Shown here: piece by piece, positions 8,407-16,482 of the stretch
Position numbering within the stretch: position 1 is the stretch's first letter
Layout: every line of letters starts with the position of its first letter
Source of the DNA: Gammaproteobacteria bacterium
GTDB taxonomy: Bacteria > Pseudomonadota > Gammaproteobacteria > Steroidobacterales > Woeseiaceae
Direction: 5' to 3'
Assembly (NCBI GenBank): GCA_022600955.1
Contig: JAHZJK010000003.1
Span: 141,972-205,971 of the forward strand
DNA: 64,000 nt
The notes under the pieces: model-generated
Database searches by the model: none
What the model was told of the DNA's origin: nothing
Seen by the model: the letters and a program-made list of their open reading frames with translations, nothing else
Made by a program: the position numbers and the translations under genes

Positions 8407-8919
8407 ATGACTGCCGCCAATAGCTTGAGATTTAGATCTGTTTTCGCTTCAGGCGTTGTTCTGATCACTATTCTGTTGTCGAACGTTGGCGCGTCCGCCC
8501 AGGAAAAGCGACCAACGTTGGACGCCGAGACCGCGAAAGCCATCGTCGAAGGTTGTGAACGTTACGCGGCCAGTAACAATATTGCAGTGGCGATTGCGGT
8601 TGCGGGTCCCGGCGAATTGCTCGCGGCGGTGCTAAGAATGGATGGAGTGGTTCCCGGAGCCGTTGAAGTCGCTATCTGGAAAGCGCGTTCGTCATCGTCG
8701 CTCGGTATGTCGACGGCGGATCTTGCGGACCTGGCTGCGAAGACACCGTCGGTATCGACAGTCCCAGGTGTAGCGGCAATTGCAGGAGGACAGCCGGTAA
8801 TTTCCGCTGCAGGTATATTGCTGGGTGGCGTAGGCGTATCAGGGGCAACAGAAAATCAGGACGTCGCTTGCGCGCTGGCGGGACTTGATGAGGCATCACT
8901 TAGACAGGACGAAGAATAA
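8407..8919 (+). CDS. Exported GlcG/HbpS-like protein
   Basis: 170 residues with an N-terminal signal peptide (hydrophobic segment about 14-31, cleavage after GASAQ). The body matches the GlcG/HbpS fold: DAETAKAIVEGCERYA, an AIAVAGPGELLAAVLRMDG strand, WKARSSSSLGMST, and the Gly-rich end GGVGVSGATENQDVACALAGL. Family members bind heme, corrinoids or small hydroxyacids; many have no known function. It is probably periplasmic. It ends 5 bases before the IclR regulator. Confidence 0.72.
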   Translation: MTAANSLRFRSVFASGVVLITILLSNVGASAQEKRPTLDAETAKAIVEGCERYAASNNIAVAIAVAGPGELLAAVLRMDGVVPGAVEVAIWKARSSSSLGMSTADLADLAAKTPSVSTVPGVAAIAGGQPVISAAGILLGGVGVSGATENQDVACALAGLDEASLRQDEE

Positions 8920-8924
8920 TAACC

Positions 8925-9710
8925 GTGACCAAGAAAAAAGTTGGCTCCGAAAAGACAGTAGGCGCATTAGTATCAGGCCTCAATGTGATTCGGTACCTGG
9001 TTCAGGCGCGATCTCCCGTTGGCGTGAGTCAGGTTGCCCGAGATGTGGATATCAGCCCGAGTACTTGCTTCAATCTATTGAGAACCCTTGTGCAGGAACA
9101 ATTGGTCGATTTTGACGCGGGGACCAAGAATTACTCGATTAGTTACGGGTTATTGGAATTGACAAAGGGAATGATCGAACGAGATCAAATCGTTCAGTTC
9201 TTGAAACCCAGACTGACAAAAATGGCATTGGATCATCGGGTTACAGCTACTCTCTGGCGGCGGGTTGCTGATGATCGCGTTATTCTTGTCGAGCGAGCTG
9301 ATGCCGAATCAGCCGTCCGAATTCATATGACAGTGGGACAACGATTGCCTATGTTTATTGGCGCATTGGGGCGATGCATGGCAGCGTTCAGCGGTTTGTC
9401 GAAGGATGTTATTCGCCGGCAGTTTGAGGTACTGAGGTGGGAGAATCCACCCGAGTTTGAGGAGTACTGGGACGACCTCAAAGAAGCTCGAACGCGCGGT
9501 TACGCAATTGATCGTGATCATTTCGTTCGCGGCATCACAACCATTGCGGCTCCAGTGTTCGACGCAGCTGGAGCACCAGTCCTGGTTGTTAGTGCCGTCG
9601 GTTTTAGTGGCCAGTTTAGTGACGCTGCACTACGTGCTATCGCTGACGAGGCCAAAGCTTGTAGCGAGCAAGGAACAGAGTGGTTAAGCGGCGCATCAGA
9701 GGCGATATAG
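8925..9710 (+). CDS. IclR-family transcriptional regulator
   Basis: 261 residues from GTG 8925. An N-terminal winged helix (VSQVARDVDISPSTCFNLLRTLVQEQLV, about 28-55) is followed by the IclR effector-binding domain (from about 85) ending ALRAIADEAKACSEQG. IclR proteins control aromatic, glyoxylate and other catabolic operons as repressors or activators. Its place inside the plus-strand catabolic operon suggests control of the surrounding genes by a pathway metabolite; the effector is unknown. Confidence 0.88.
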   Translation: MTKKKVGSEKTVGALVSGLNVIRYLVQARSPVGVSQVARDVDISPSTCFNLLRTLVQEQLVDFDAGTKNYSISYGLLELTKGMIERDQIVQFLKPRLTKMALDHRVTATLWRRVADDRVILVERADAESAVRIHMTVGQRLPMFIGALGRCMAAFSGLSKDVIRRQFEVLRWENPPEFEEYWDDLKEARTRGYAIDRDHFVRGITTIAAPVFDAAGAPVLVVSAVGFSGQFSDAALRAIADEAKACSEQGTEWLSGASEAI

Positions 9711-9717
9711 CAATGAC

Positions 9718-10677
9718 TTGCCCGGCCAACAGCTAGTGACCTCTAACACGCTCAATGATGATGATGTTCGCACCGTTTATGAAGCGATATCTAACTGGGG
9801 ACGATGGGGTTCTGATGATCAATTGGGGACACTGAACTACATCACTCCAGCTCATCGTGTTGCCGCCGCTAAATTGATTTCAGAGGGAAGTGCCATTGGT
9901 TTGGGACGCGACGTCGATACCGTTCCGTCACCGATGAACAATATTCCAGCGCAACACTATATGGTTGCCGCCGGCGATGTGGCTCCGGAGACAGGCGCCG
10001 GCGTTTGTTACGACCAGATCGGAGTGTTTCCGCACGGTCAGGCACAGAGTCATCTGGATGCTCTTTGTCATATAAGCGACAACCGAGTGATGTTTAACGG
10101 AAGGCCAGCGGCGTTGGTGACCTCAAAAGGAGCAGCGACGCTCGATATATGCGTGGCTGCAGACGGTATCGTTTCGCGAGGTGTTTTTCTGGATATCGCA
10201 GCAGCACGGGGCGTCCCGTTTATCGATCCCGAAGATCCGGTAAGGCCGGAAGATTTTAATCGAGCCGAGGAGTTGGCGGGAATTACGGTAGGCGAGGGCG
10301 ATATTTTGATCTACCGAACCGGTCGTCATGAAAGGCGAGAAACTGTCGGTCCCGAATGCGAGAGGTTCCCTGACGGCCGAGGCAATTTGCCTGGTATTTA
10401 TCCGGATTGCCTGGAATGGATTCACGACCGAAAGGTGGCGCTTATTGGTTCTGACTGCGCCCATGATGTGCTGCCATCTCCGTTCGAAGAGGAAGCCATT
10501 CCCATACACGTCGGTACCGAGGTCTATATGGGGCTCTTGTTGCTCCATAATTTGCAACTTGAAGGTTTGCAAAAATCCTGCAAGCGATTGTTACGCAACG
10601 AGTTTTTCCTAACTGTGTCGCCTCTCCGGATTGCCGGAGGAACGGCATCTCCTGTGAATCCGATAGCACTTTTCTAG
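9718..10677 (+). CDS. Cyclase-family metal-dependent hydrolase (kynurenine formamidase-like)
   Basis: 319 residues from TTG 9718; the nearby ATG at 9714 leads to a stop after seven codons, and GTG 9736 is an alternative. The opening NWGRWGSDDQLGTLNYITP and the metal-site motif HGQAQSHLDALCH (about 103-115) are hallmarks of the cyclase family. Members hydrolyse amides, lactams or lactones (kynurenine formamidase, isatin hydrolase). Between IclR and LysR regulators in an island with a Baeyer-Villiger enzyme, it is a good candidate for opening a lactone or cyclic product; this is inference. Confidence 0.82.
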   Translation: MPGQQLVTSNTLNDDDVRTVYEAISNWGRWGSDDQLGTLNYITPAHRVAAAKLISEGSAIGLGRDVDTVPSPMNNIPAQHYMVAAGDVAPETGAGVCYDQIGVFPHGQAQSHLDALCHISDNRVMFNGRPAALVTSKGAATLDICVAADGIVSRGVFLDIAAARGVPFIDPEDPVRPEDFNRAEELAGITVGEGDILIYRTGRHERRETVGPECERFPDGRGNLPGIYPDCLEWIHDRKVALIGSDCAHDVLPSPFEEEAIPIHVGTEVYMGLLLLHNLQLEGLQKSCKRLLRNEFFLTVSPLRIAGGTASPVNPIALF

Positions 10678-10731
10678 CTGTACTCTCAGACCGGTTCTTA
10701 AAGCTGCGAGAATCGACTACCCTTACGTACG

Positions 10732-11628
10732 ATGAAAGATTTCAACTGGGATAACCTGCGGTTTTTTCTGGCGATGGTGCGCGCTGGAAACCCCAGTGCT
10801 GCAGCGAGACTACTTCGCGTTGACCACAACACGGTCAGGCGACGTGTAACAGCGCTTGAATCTGATCTCGGAGCCAGACTTTTTGATCGGGTTGATGATC
10901 GGTATGCATTAACGGACGAGGGGGAGGCGATGTTGTCCGTAGCGGAATCGATGGAAGGGCATGCGGTTCACGCACAGAGTACGATCGGCGGTCGGGATAT
11001 TGCCATTGGCGGCACTGTTCGTATTGGTGTGCCTGATGGTCTCGGTACGCTTTTTATCGCACCACGGCTCGCCAAGCTCAGGCAGATTCATCCGCAACTC
11101 AATGTTGAGCTTGTCGTAACGTCCAGAAATTTTGACTTGTCCCGTCGTGAGGCCGACATGGCGATAATGATCGGCGAGCATGAGAGCAAGCGAATTACCA
11201 GCACGCCATTGACGGAAGTCACAATGCGTCTATACGCATCCAGTTCTTACCTGGCACGATACGAGAAAATAAAAAAAATTGCGGATCTGGCACATCACGA
11301 TTTTGTTAGCGGCATTGATGACTTCGACTTCGGACCAGCAATAGACCAATTCTTGAGTGGCGCTGACCTCGGCTTTAATACGACGATTTCCTGTTCAAGT
11401 ATTGTCGCCCAATTGAAGGCAACGGCCGCCGGAGGTGGTTTGTGTTGTTTCGCGAAATTCATTGCTGCAACTGAACCAGAATTGATTCCAGTGCTGCCCG
11501 ACCAGATCAGATTCAGCCGCAACATTATTCTTGCAGTGCACACTGACATGGCGCAACTCGCGCGGATTAAGGCAATCGCCGAATTTCTCCGGCGCGAATT
11601 CCAACAACAGCGCCTGCTTTTTGAGTGA
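10732..11628 (+). CDS. LysR-family transcriptional regulator
   Basis: 298 residues, standard LysR length. The N-terminal winged helix-turn-helix (NLRFFLAMVRAGNPSAAARLL with VDHNTVRRRVTALESDLG, about 8-48) is followed by a periplasmic-binding-protein-like effector domain. It ends convergently against the luciferase-like monooxygenase (20-base gap), so its target may be its own operon or the divergent monooxygenase promoters further on. Confidence 0.88.
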   Translation: MKDFNWDNLRFFLAMVRAGNPSAAARLLRVDHNTVRRRVTALESDLGARLFDRVDDRYALTDEGEAMLSVAESMEGHAVHAQSTIGGRDIAIGGTVRIGVPDGLGTLFIAPRLAKLRQIHPQLNVELVVTSRNFDLSRREADMAIMIGEHESKRITSTPLTEVTMRLYASSSYLARYEKIKKIADLAHHDFVSGIDDFDFGPAIDQFLSGADLGFNTTISCSSIVAQLKATAAGGGLCCFAKFIAATEPELIPVLPDQIRFSRNIILAVHTDMAQLARIKAIAEFLRREFQQQRLLFE

Positions 11629-11648
11629 TTGATTCCGCAGCAGCAGCG

Positions 11649-12932
11649 CTAACTCTTCGAGTTAGCAACCGACCCGAGTACCGCCTCTTCCTTCCCGTAT
11701 TTGGCGATATAGTTGACTGCAAATATATCCTCGATTTCATCGTCAGGAATGTGCGTTTCTTTGCGTCCGCCAATTCTTTCAAAGGCTTTCTCGACAAACG
11801 GCTCTAGTTCCGCATGCTTCTTGGCTTCGAGCGCTGGATGCTCATCTTTAAACTCTGGCAGGATTTCTTTGGCGAACAACTCTAATGACTCGCAGATATG
11901 TTCGTGTTTGTTATCACCCATTTGCATGATGAATGTAACTTCGTCGATTCCCGCATCGCAGAGTTCACGCAATCTCTGGCGAACACTTTCCACAGAACCG
12001 ATGCCGCTCCGGCTCGTCGCTATTTGTCGTTGAATAAATTCATCAGTTTCGGTCTTCTTAAGTTCCTCGACTTCAACCTGAAATCTTTCCCACAGATCTA
12101 CACGGCCCGGTTTGTGAGCGCCGCCGCGGTAGTAGTGGTTCAATGACCACTGGAAGAATCTCAGCCCGTCGAGGAATCGATCAGCAGCAACGTCAGCGTC
12201 TTTATGGACGCCGAAGCCGGTAAACAGACTAAAATTGGGGTTGACCGAATGCGCGAGCGGCCGGCAGTCCGTCTTCAACAATCCGTAGTATTCATCGACC
12301 CAGGATTTCGCTTCCGCTGCATCCAGAAACGAAAAACAAAGAGCGCCCATGCCGTGCTTCGCGGCTTCAAGAATTGTTGGGCGTGCAGAGCATGCCAGCC
12401 AGAATGGAGGGTGCGGCTTCTGCAGTGGTTTAGGGACAACGTTTCGGGCGGGCATTGAAAAGTGTTTGCCATTGAAACCCGGAAAAGGCTCCATCGCCAT
12501 CATATTTGCGATTTGCTCAATCGCTTCGTAGCTCATTTCGTGTTTTTCGTCGTTTGAAATATTGAAGCCGGCTAATTCGCATTCTGACCCGGAACTGCCA
12601 AACCCCATATCGACGCGTCCGTTGGAAACCAAATCCAGGGTACCGGCCATCTCCGCCGTTCGGGCTGGGTGGTTGTACTTTGGCGGGGCGTGGCGAACAC
12701 CGTGACCGATTCGAATATTCTTCGTAATCTGAGCGGCGGCAGCGAGAACGACCTCTGGCGCGGTCGCGTGGCAGTACTCTTCCATGAAATGATGTTCGGT
12801 CATCCAGGCGTGATCAAGGCCGAGGTTGTCGGCCAGAACGATTTGTTCGAGTGTTTCCTCAAGCTTCTTTTTTTCCGAATCGGGGCCCCAGGGGCGTGGC
12901 GTGGTCATTTCAAAAAACAGGCCGAACTTCAT
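11649..12932 (-). CDS. LLM-class flavin-dependent monooxygenase (bacterial luciferase-like)
   Basis: 427 residues from ATG 12932, which has GGAGA 6-10 bases upstream; an ATG at 12944 would add four residues with a poorer ribosome site. The TIM-barrel start MKFGLFFEMTTPRPWGP, the segment WMTEHHFMEEYC and ITKNIRIGHGV identify the luciferase-like family using reduced FMN and O2. The FMN reductase at 14069 probably supplies the cofactor. A GCTAACTC/GAGTTAGC hairpin (11648-11666) overlaps its stop codon. The substrate is unknown. Confidence 0.88.
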   Translation of the reverse strand: MKFGLFFEMTTPRPWGPDSEKKKLEETLEQIVLADNLGLDHAWMTEHHFMEEYCHATAPEVVLAAAAQITKNIRIGHGVRHAPPKYNHPARTAEMAGTLDLVSNGRVDMGFGSSGSECELAGFNISNDEKHEMSYEAIEQIANMMAMEPFPGFNGKHFSMPARNVVPKPLQKPHPPFWLACSARPTILEAAKHGMGALCFSFLDAAEAKSWVDEYYGLLKTDCRPLAHSVNPNFSLFTGFGVHKDADVAADRFLDGLRFFQWSLNHYYRGGAHKPGRVDLWERFQVEVEELKKTETDEFIQRQIATSRSGIGSVESVRQRLRELCDAGIDEVTFIMQMGDNKHEHICESLELFAKEILPEFKDEHPALEAKKHAELEPFVEKAFERIGGRKETHIPDDEIEDIFAVNYIAKYGKEEAVLGSVANSKS

Positions 12933-12989
12933 AAAATTCTCCATGGCTCTAACTTCTTACCGATAGTCGAGAAGCCAGAATTAAATATT

Positions 12990-12999
12990 TATTCTGAAT
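12990..12999. promoter_or_regulatory. Candidate operator TATTCTGAAT in divergent monooxygenase promoter region
   Basis: TATTCTGAAT matches the pattern TATTC[A/T]G[T/A]AT found twice more, inverted, at 16419-16428 and 16447-16456 before the CoA-transferase. The adjoining palindrome TAAATATTTA lies at 12982-12991. It sits between the two divergent luciferase-like genes and may be a shared regulator site. Confidence 0.3.
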
Positions 13000-13117
13000 G
13001 ACATTAGCAGCCAGCTTATGAGCCAACAATAGGGTAAAGGTGCGAATCGCCTTCTCACTTCTGATGGCCAACGGCGTCGTATAATTGCTTGATTCTTGAT
13101 CACTCAGAGCAGATGCA

Positions 13118-14068
13118 ATGAAACTTGGAGTAACCATTCCGAACATAGAACTGAGCCTCGATCCGGTTCCGTTAAGAGACTTTGTTCAGGCTGCAGAGGA
13201 CCTCGGTTACGACTACTTGATGAACTACGATCATGTCGTCGGTGCGGACCTGTCAGTCCGGCCGGACTGGAAGCCATTTTTCGGCAACCCGCCTATCTAC
13301 ACGATCGATGACCCGTTCCGTGAGCCACTGGTGATGTACGGCTACATTGCCGCAATTACAAGCAAGATTGGATTCACAACGGGTGTTGTGATTCTCCCGC
13401 AACGACAAACTGCCCTGTTAGCCAAGCAGACCGCGGAGATCGATATTCTTTCCGGCGGAAGACTGCGATTAGGCGTCGGCGTCGGCTGGAACGATGTTGA
13501 ATTCCAAGCGATGGGCATGAATTTCCGAGACCGCGGCGCGCGGTCTGCTGAACAAATTGTAGTCATGAGAAAACTCTGGACGGAGTCATCGGTGACATTC
13601 GAAGGTAAGTGGCACAATCTTGAGGGCGTCGGAATCCGGCCATTGCCGATACAGCGCCCAATCCCGGTGTGGATTGGCGGAACCGCCAATCCAGTGTTGA
13701 AGCGAATAGCGAAACTAGGCGATGGTTGGTACGTTCCTTCGTATCTCAATGAAGAGGAAATACTTGAACATACGGAACGTTTGTTTGACTACGCACGGGA
13801 AGAAGGCCGTAGTCCTGATAGCATCGGCCTGGAAGGAATAATTCGTATGTGGGGGCGAGAAGCCGTGGAATGCGCAGAGTCGCTTGAAATGTGGCAACGA
13901 GTAGGTGCAAGTCACGTGACATTCAACACCGAATCGGACGCTTATAAAGACAGACTCCCGGGCGCCCAGATGGAGGTCCGGGAAGGTCGGCAGGATTTTG
14001 CGAGTATGGATGATCGAATCGAAGCGCTTCGGCAATTTATGGACGCCGCAGCGAGTTACGTTGATTAG
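13118..14068 (+). CDS. LLM-class flavin/F420-type oxidoreductase
   Basis: 316 residues. MKLGVTIPNIE, DYLMNYDHVVGAD, a SKIGFTTGVVILPQR segment and GRLRLGVGVGWN are typical of the TIGR03619-like branch of luciferase-type oxidoreductases. Known relatives use F420 or FMN; the cofactor here is unresolved. It is divergent from the other luciferase-like gene and ends one base before the convergent FMN reductase, so the three form a flavin oxygenase unit. Confidence 0.85.
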   Translation: MKLGVTIPNIELSLDPVPLRDFVQAAEDLGYDYLMNYDHVVGADLSVRPDWKPFFGNPPIYTIDDPFREPLVMYGYIAAITSKIGFTTGVVILPQRQTALLAKQTAEIDILSGGRLRLGVGVGWNDVEFQAMGMNFRDRGARSAEQIVVMRKLWTESSVTFEGKWHNLEGVGIRPLPIQRPIPVWIGGTANPVLKRIAKLGDGWYVPSYLNEEEILEHTERLFDYAREEGRSPDSIGLEGIIRMWGREAVECAESLEMWQRVGASHVTFNTESDAYKDRLPGAQMEVREGRQDFASMDDRIEALRQFMDAAASYVD

Positions 14069-14644
14069 CTAGTCGTGTAATCGGCGGGCGAACCAGACGA
14101 CTTCATTCACCATTGTCTCAAGAGACGTGCGAATGGTTTCATCTGTGCAGTAGTTCTTGTCGTCAAATACCGGGCCGCTGGCACAGATTGTAACGCCGAG
14201 CGGGGTTGGCCAACCGCGTAATGAATGAATGACCGCTCGAAAAGCGCTTAGGGTTGTTACGGAGGCTTGTGGCCCGCCTGCGGTGACGACGCAACCGACT
14301 CCACGACCGCTTAGATACGTCCGTTCGTCTGTTCTGAGATCTTCAGTATAATCCAACGCGTTTTTAATGAGTCCGGAAATCCCTCCATGGTACGCCGGTG
14401 ATGCGAGTATAACGCCGTCGGCGCTCCGTAGTTCGTCGACTAGTCTAATCGCTTCTGACGTTCGCGTGTCTGCGTCGGGCGTGAAGGGCGGTAGTGCGAT
14501 GTCACTACCAGTCAATATCTGTGTCTCGGCGCCGAGCTCTCTTGCCATTGCCAACGCACATTCAAGCGCTTTCTCGGTCGATGACCCACGCCGCAAGGCG
14601 CCGCCGAGTCCGACAATACGAATTGGCCGTCTGTTATTTGACAT
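14069..14644 (-). CDS. NAD(P)H-dependent FMN reductase
   Basis: 191 residues with a flavodoxin-like fold: GLGGALRRGSSTEKALECAL (about 12-31) for the FMN phosphate, SPAYHGGISGLIKNALDY (about 81-98) and GCVVTAGGPQA. It likely reduces FMN with NAD(P)H and hands it to the luciferase-like monooxygenases at 11649 and 13118. It is the last gene of a minus-strand run after the thiolase-like and DUF35 genes (5-base gap). Confidence 0.88.
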   Translation of the reverse strand: MSNNRRPIRIVGLGGALRRGSSTEKALECALAMARELGAETQILTGSDIALPPFTPDADTRTSEAIRLVDELRSADGVILASPAYHGGISGLIKNALDYTEDLRTDERTYLSGRGVGCVVTAGGPQASVTTLSAFRAVIHSLRGWPTPLGVTICASGPVFDDKNYCTDETIRTSLETMVNEVVWFARRLHD

Positions 14645-14649
14645 CGGTA

Positions 14650-15063
14650 CTAATCTTCCGTTTCGGTTGCGATTTTTGCTTGCGGCAAGACGGTAGCGCT
14701 GCCGCGTTTCTCAAAAATGATTTGAACGGGTGCACCGATCTTGATCTCGCGATCGCCTGTTGGTTGAATATTGGTCATGATCCTGAATCCTTCGTTCATG
14801 TCGATTAATCCGACGTAGTAGGGAACGTCAGCAACAAACGCTTTCGTCGATGCCCTGTGAACTAAGGAGAAGCTGTGCAACGTCCCTCTCAAATCGGACT
14901 TTCTCCATTCGATTTCACTTGTGTGGCAATTTCCGCAACGCGTCGAAGGTGGAAATTGTGCACGGTCACAATTTTCGCAGAACTGGTAACGCAGTTCATG
15001 CGCGAAACAACCTTCCCAGTAGTAAGAAGATTCTTTGGTAGGTTTGGGAGTGGGTTTATGCAT
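14650..15063 (-). CDS. DUF35 OB-fold/zinc-ribbon protein, thiolase partner
   Basis: 137 residues from ATG 15063, 5 bases after the thiolase-like stop; an upstream start at 15096 would overlap that gene. The rubredoxin-like ribbon CENCDRAQFPPSTRCGNC (about 29-46) is followed by an OB-fold (GTLHSFSLVHRAS to the C-terminus). DUF35 proteins act as obligate partners of thiolases or thiolase-like aldolases that handle CoA esters (BbsA, ChsH2 are known examples). Pairing with the next gene supports that role. Confidence 0.87.
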   Translation of the reverse strand: MHKPTPKPTKESSYYWEGCFAHELRYQFCENCDRAQFPPSTRCGNCHTSEIEWRKSDLRGTLHSFSLVHRASTKAFVADVPYYVGLIDMNEGFRIMTNIQPTGDREIKIGAPVQIIFEKRGSATVLPQAKIATETED

Positions 15064-15068
15064 GTAAT

Positions 15069-16208
15069 TCAACCGCGACCAAGAACAAGCGAGCAATGAG
15101 CTGAAAGAATTCCACCGTCACCATGCACAAATGCAAGTTCTGCGTCGTTCACTTGTCTTGTTCCAGCTTCTTTTCGAAGCTGGGTAACGGCTTCAATTAC
15201 ATGGAATAAGCCGCCAGCAGCTCCTGGGTGACCGTGCGAGAGTAGACCGCCATGTGTATTGCACGGAAACGAACCATCGGTTTGAAGTGCACCCTTCATA
15301 ATTGCGGGCCCAGCGGCCCCGGGCTCGAAAAATCCGATCGATTCAAGTTCGACGAGGAGTGTGATCGTGAATGAGTCGTATATTTGAGCGATGTCGATAT
15401 CGTCAGCTTTTACGCCTGCAGATTCGAATGCGCGTGCAGATGACTGTCGGCAGGCAAAATCTACCAGCGACGGAGCCGCGACTATATGTTCGTGCGTATG
15501 ACCCTGACCGGCGCCCAGAATTTCGATGGCTTTGTCTCGAGGCGCCGCGCTGACAATAAGTGCGCCCCCGCCGTCGGATATCAGGCTACAGTCAAGCCGC
15601 CGCAACGGCGAGGCGATCATGGGCGATTCACTTACGTCGCGAATGGTGATTGGGTCTGACATATGAGCGCCAGGATGATTCGCAGCATTGGCGCGCATGG
15701 CAACTGCGACAGCAGCCAGGTGATCTTCGCTTACGCCGAATTCGTGCATATACCGGTTGGCGACCAAACCGTAGGCAGCCGGAATTGATAATCCGTATGG
15801 ACGTTCAAACTGTGGGTGACCAACTTGTGACAACGCAGCGATTGCGCCGTCGCGTGAAAATCCCGTCAGGCGATTGTCACCGGCGACAACGAGCACATGG
15901 CGACAGGTGCCAGCGGCAACAAGGCTGGCGGCCTGCATGATCATCGTCGCCCCTGTGGCACCTCCGGCTTGTACTGCGTAACAGATCTTCGGCGATAAAC
16001 CAGCAAACTCGCAAAACCAGGAGGCCAGCATCAGATGGGGTTCTGTTAGCGAGTAGGCGCAAATGACGCCATCTATCTCGCGCGCGTCCAGTTCGGCGTC
16101 ACGAATGGCACCGAATGCCGCCTCGTCATGAAGCGAAAGGCAGCTGGAGTCGGCGCGTTTCCCGACTTTCGTCGCGAAAGCCCCTGTTATGATCGGAGTG
16201 TTGCCCAA
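15069..16208 (-). CDS. Thiolase-like protein (lipid-transfer/aldolase type) without the nucleophilic cysteine
   Basis: 379 residues of thiolase fold. The C-terminal GLLSHGHPGAAG (about 325-336) keeps the catalytic histidine loop and the end HGDGGILSAHCSLVLG keeps the second half, but the N-terminal position where thiolases have the acylated Cys reads AVQAGGATGATM (about 97-108). Related Cys-less members (Ltp2 with a DUF35 partner) are retro-aldolases acting on beta-hydroxyacyl-CoA esters. The DUF35 gene directly downstream fits a two-component enzyme. Function as an aldolase is inference. Confidence 0.87.
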   Translation of the reverse strand: MGNTPIITGAFATKVGKRADSSCLSLHDEAAFGAIRDAELDAREIDGVICAYSLTEPHLMLASWFCEFAGLSPKICYAVQAGGATGATMIMQAASLVAAGTCRHVLVVAGDNRLTGFSRDGAIAALSQVGHPQFERPYGLSIPAAYGLVANRYMHEFGVSEDHLAAVAVAMRANAANHPGAHMSDPITIRDVSESPMIASPLRRLDCSLISDGGGALIVSAAPRDKAIEILGAGQGHTHEHIVAAPSLVDFACRQSSARAFESAGVKADDIDIAQIYDSFTITLLVELESIGFFEPGAAGPAIMKGALQTDGSFPCNTHGGLLSHGHPGAAGGLFHVIEAVTQLRKEAGTRQVNDAELAFVHGDGGILSAHCSLVLGRG

Positions 16209-16266
16209 TGAATATCCTGTGAGCCCGCAATTTATGCAGATTGCTGTTGTCGTTGTCTGCTATTAT

Positions 16267-16280
16267 TGAATACTTATTCA
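16267..16280. promoter_or_regulatory. Palindrome TGAATACTTATTCA, candidate operator
   Basis: Perfect 6-bp arms TGAATA/TATTCA with a CT spacer, 59 bases upstream of the thiolase-like start in an AT-rich divergent region. It overlaps the minus-strand AGTATTCAAT 10-mer that recurs at 1290. Confidence 0.35.
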
Positions 16281-16418
16281 CAATAGAACATAGGTGGCCC
16301 GCTGGTGCAAGTGCTGACTTGGCGCGCTCATCTGTCATTAAGAGCCTGAAAAAAATAGATTTTGTCTAGGTATTGACTTGCCGCAATGAGTAAGGATAGC
16401 CTGCGTTCTTAACTAGTA

Positions 16419-16456
16419 TATTCAGTATAGAAATAGAATATTCATAATACAGAATA
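16419..16456. promoter_or_regulatory. Inverted operator-like repeat upstream of CoA-transferase
   Basis: TATTCAGTAT (16419-16428) faces ATACAGAATA (16447-16456), a 10-bp inverted repeat with one mismatch, with a GAATATTC palindrome (16436-16443) in the centre. It ends 26 bases before the CoA-transferase start, where a repressor would block the promoter. Confidence 0.4.
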
Positions 16457-16482
16457 AGTTGGTAGGGCGTAAAGTCGAAGAT

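Noticed and set aside
8407..8919. Calling the GlcG/HbpS-like protein part of a glycolate oxidase operon
   Set aside because: No glcDEF genes are adjacent; the family is found in many contexts, so only the fold is reported.
11648..11666. GCTAACTC/GAGTTAGC hairpin as a terminator between the convergent LysR and LLM genes
   Set aside because: It lies inside the last codons of the LLM gene and has no T-run on either strand; kept only as a remark.
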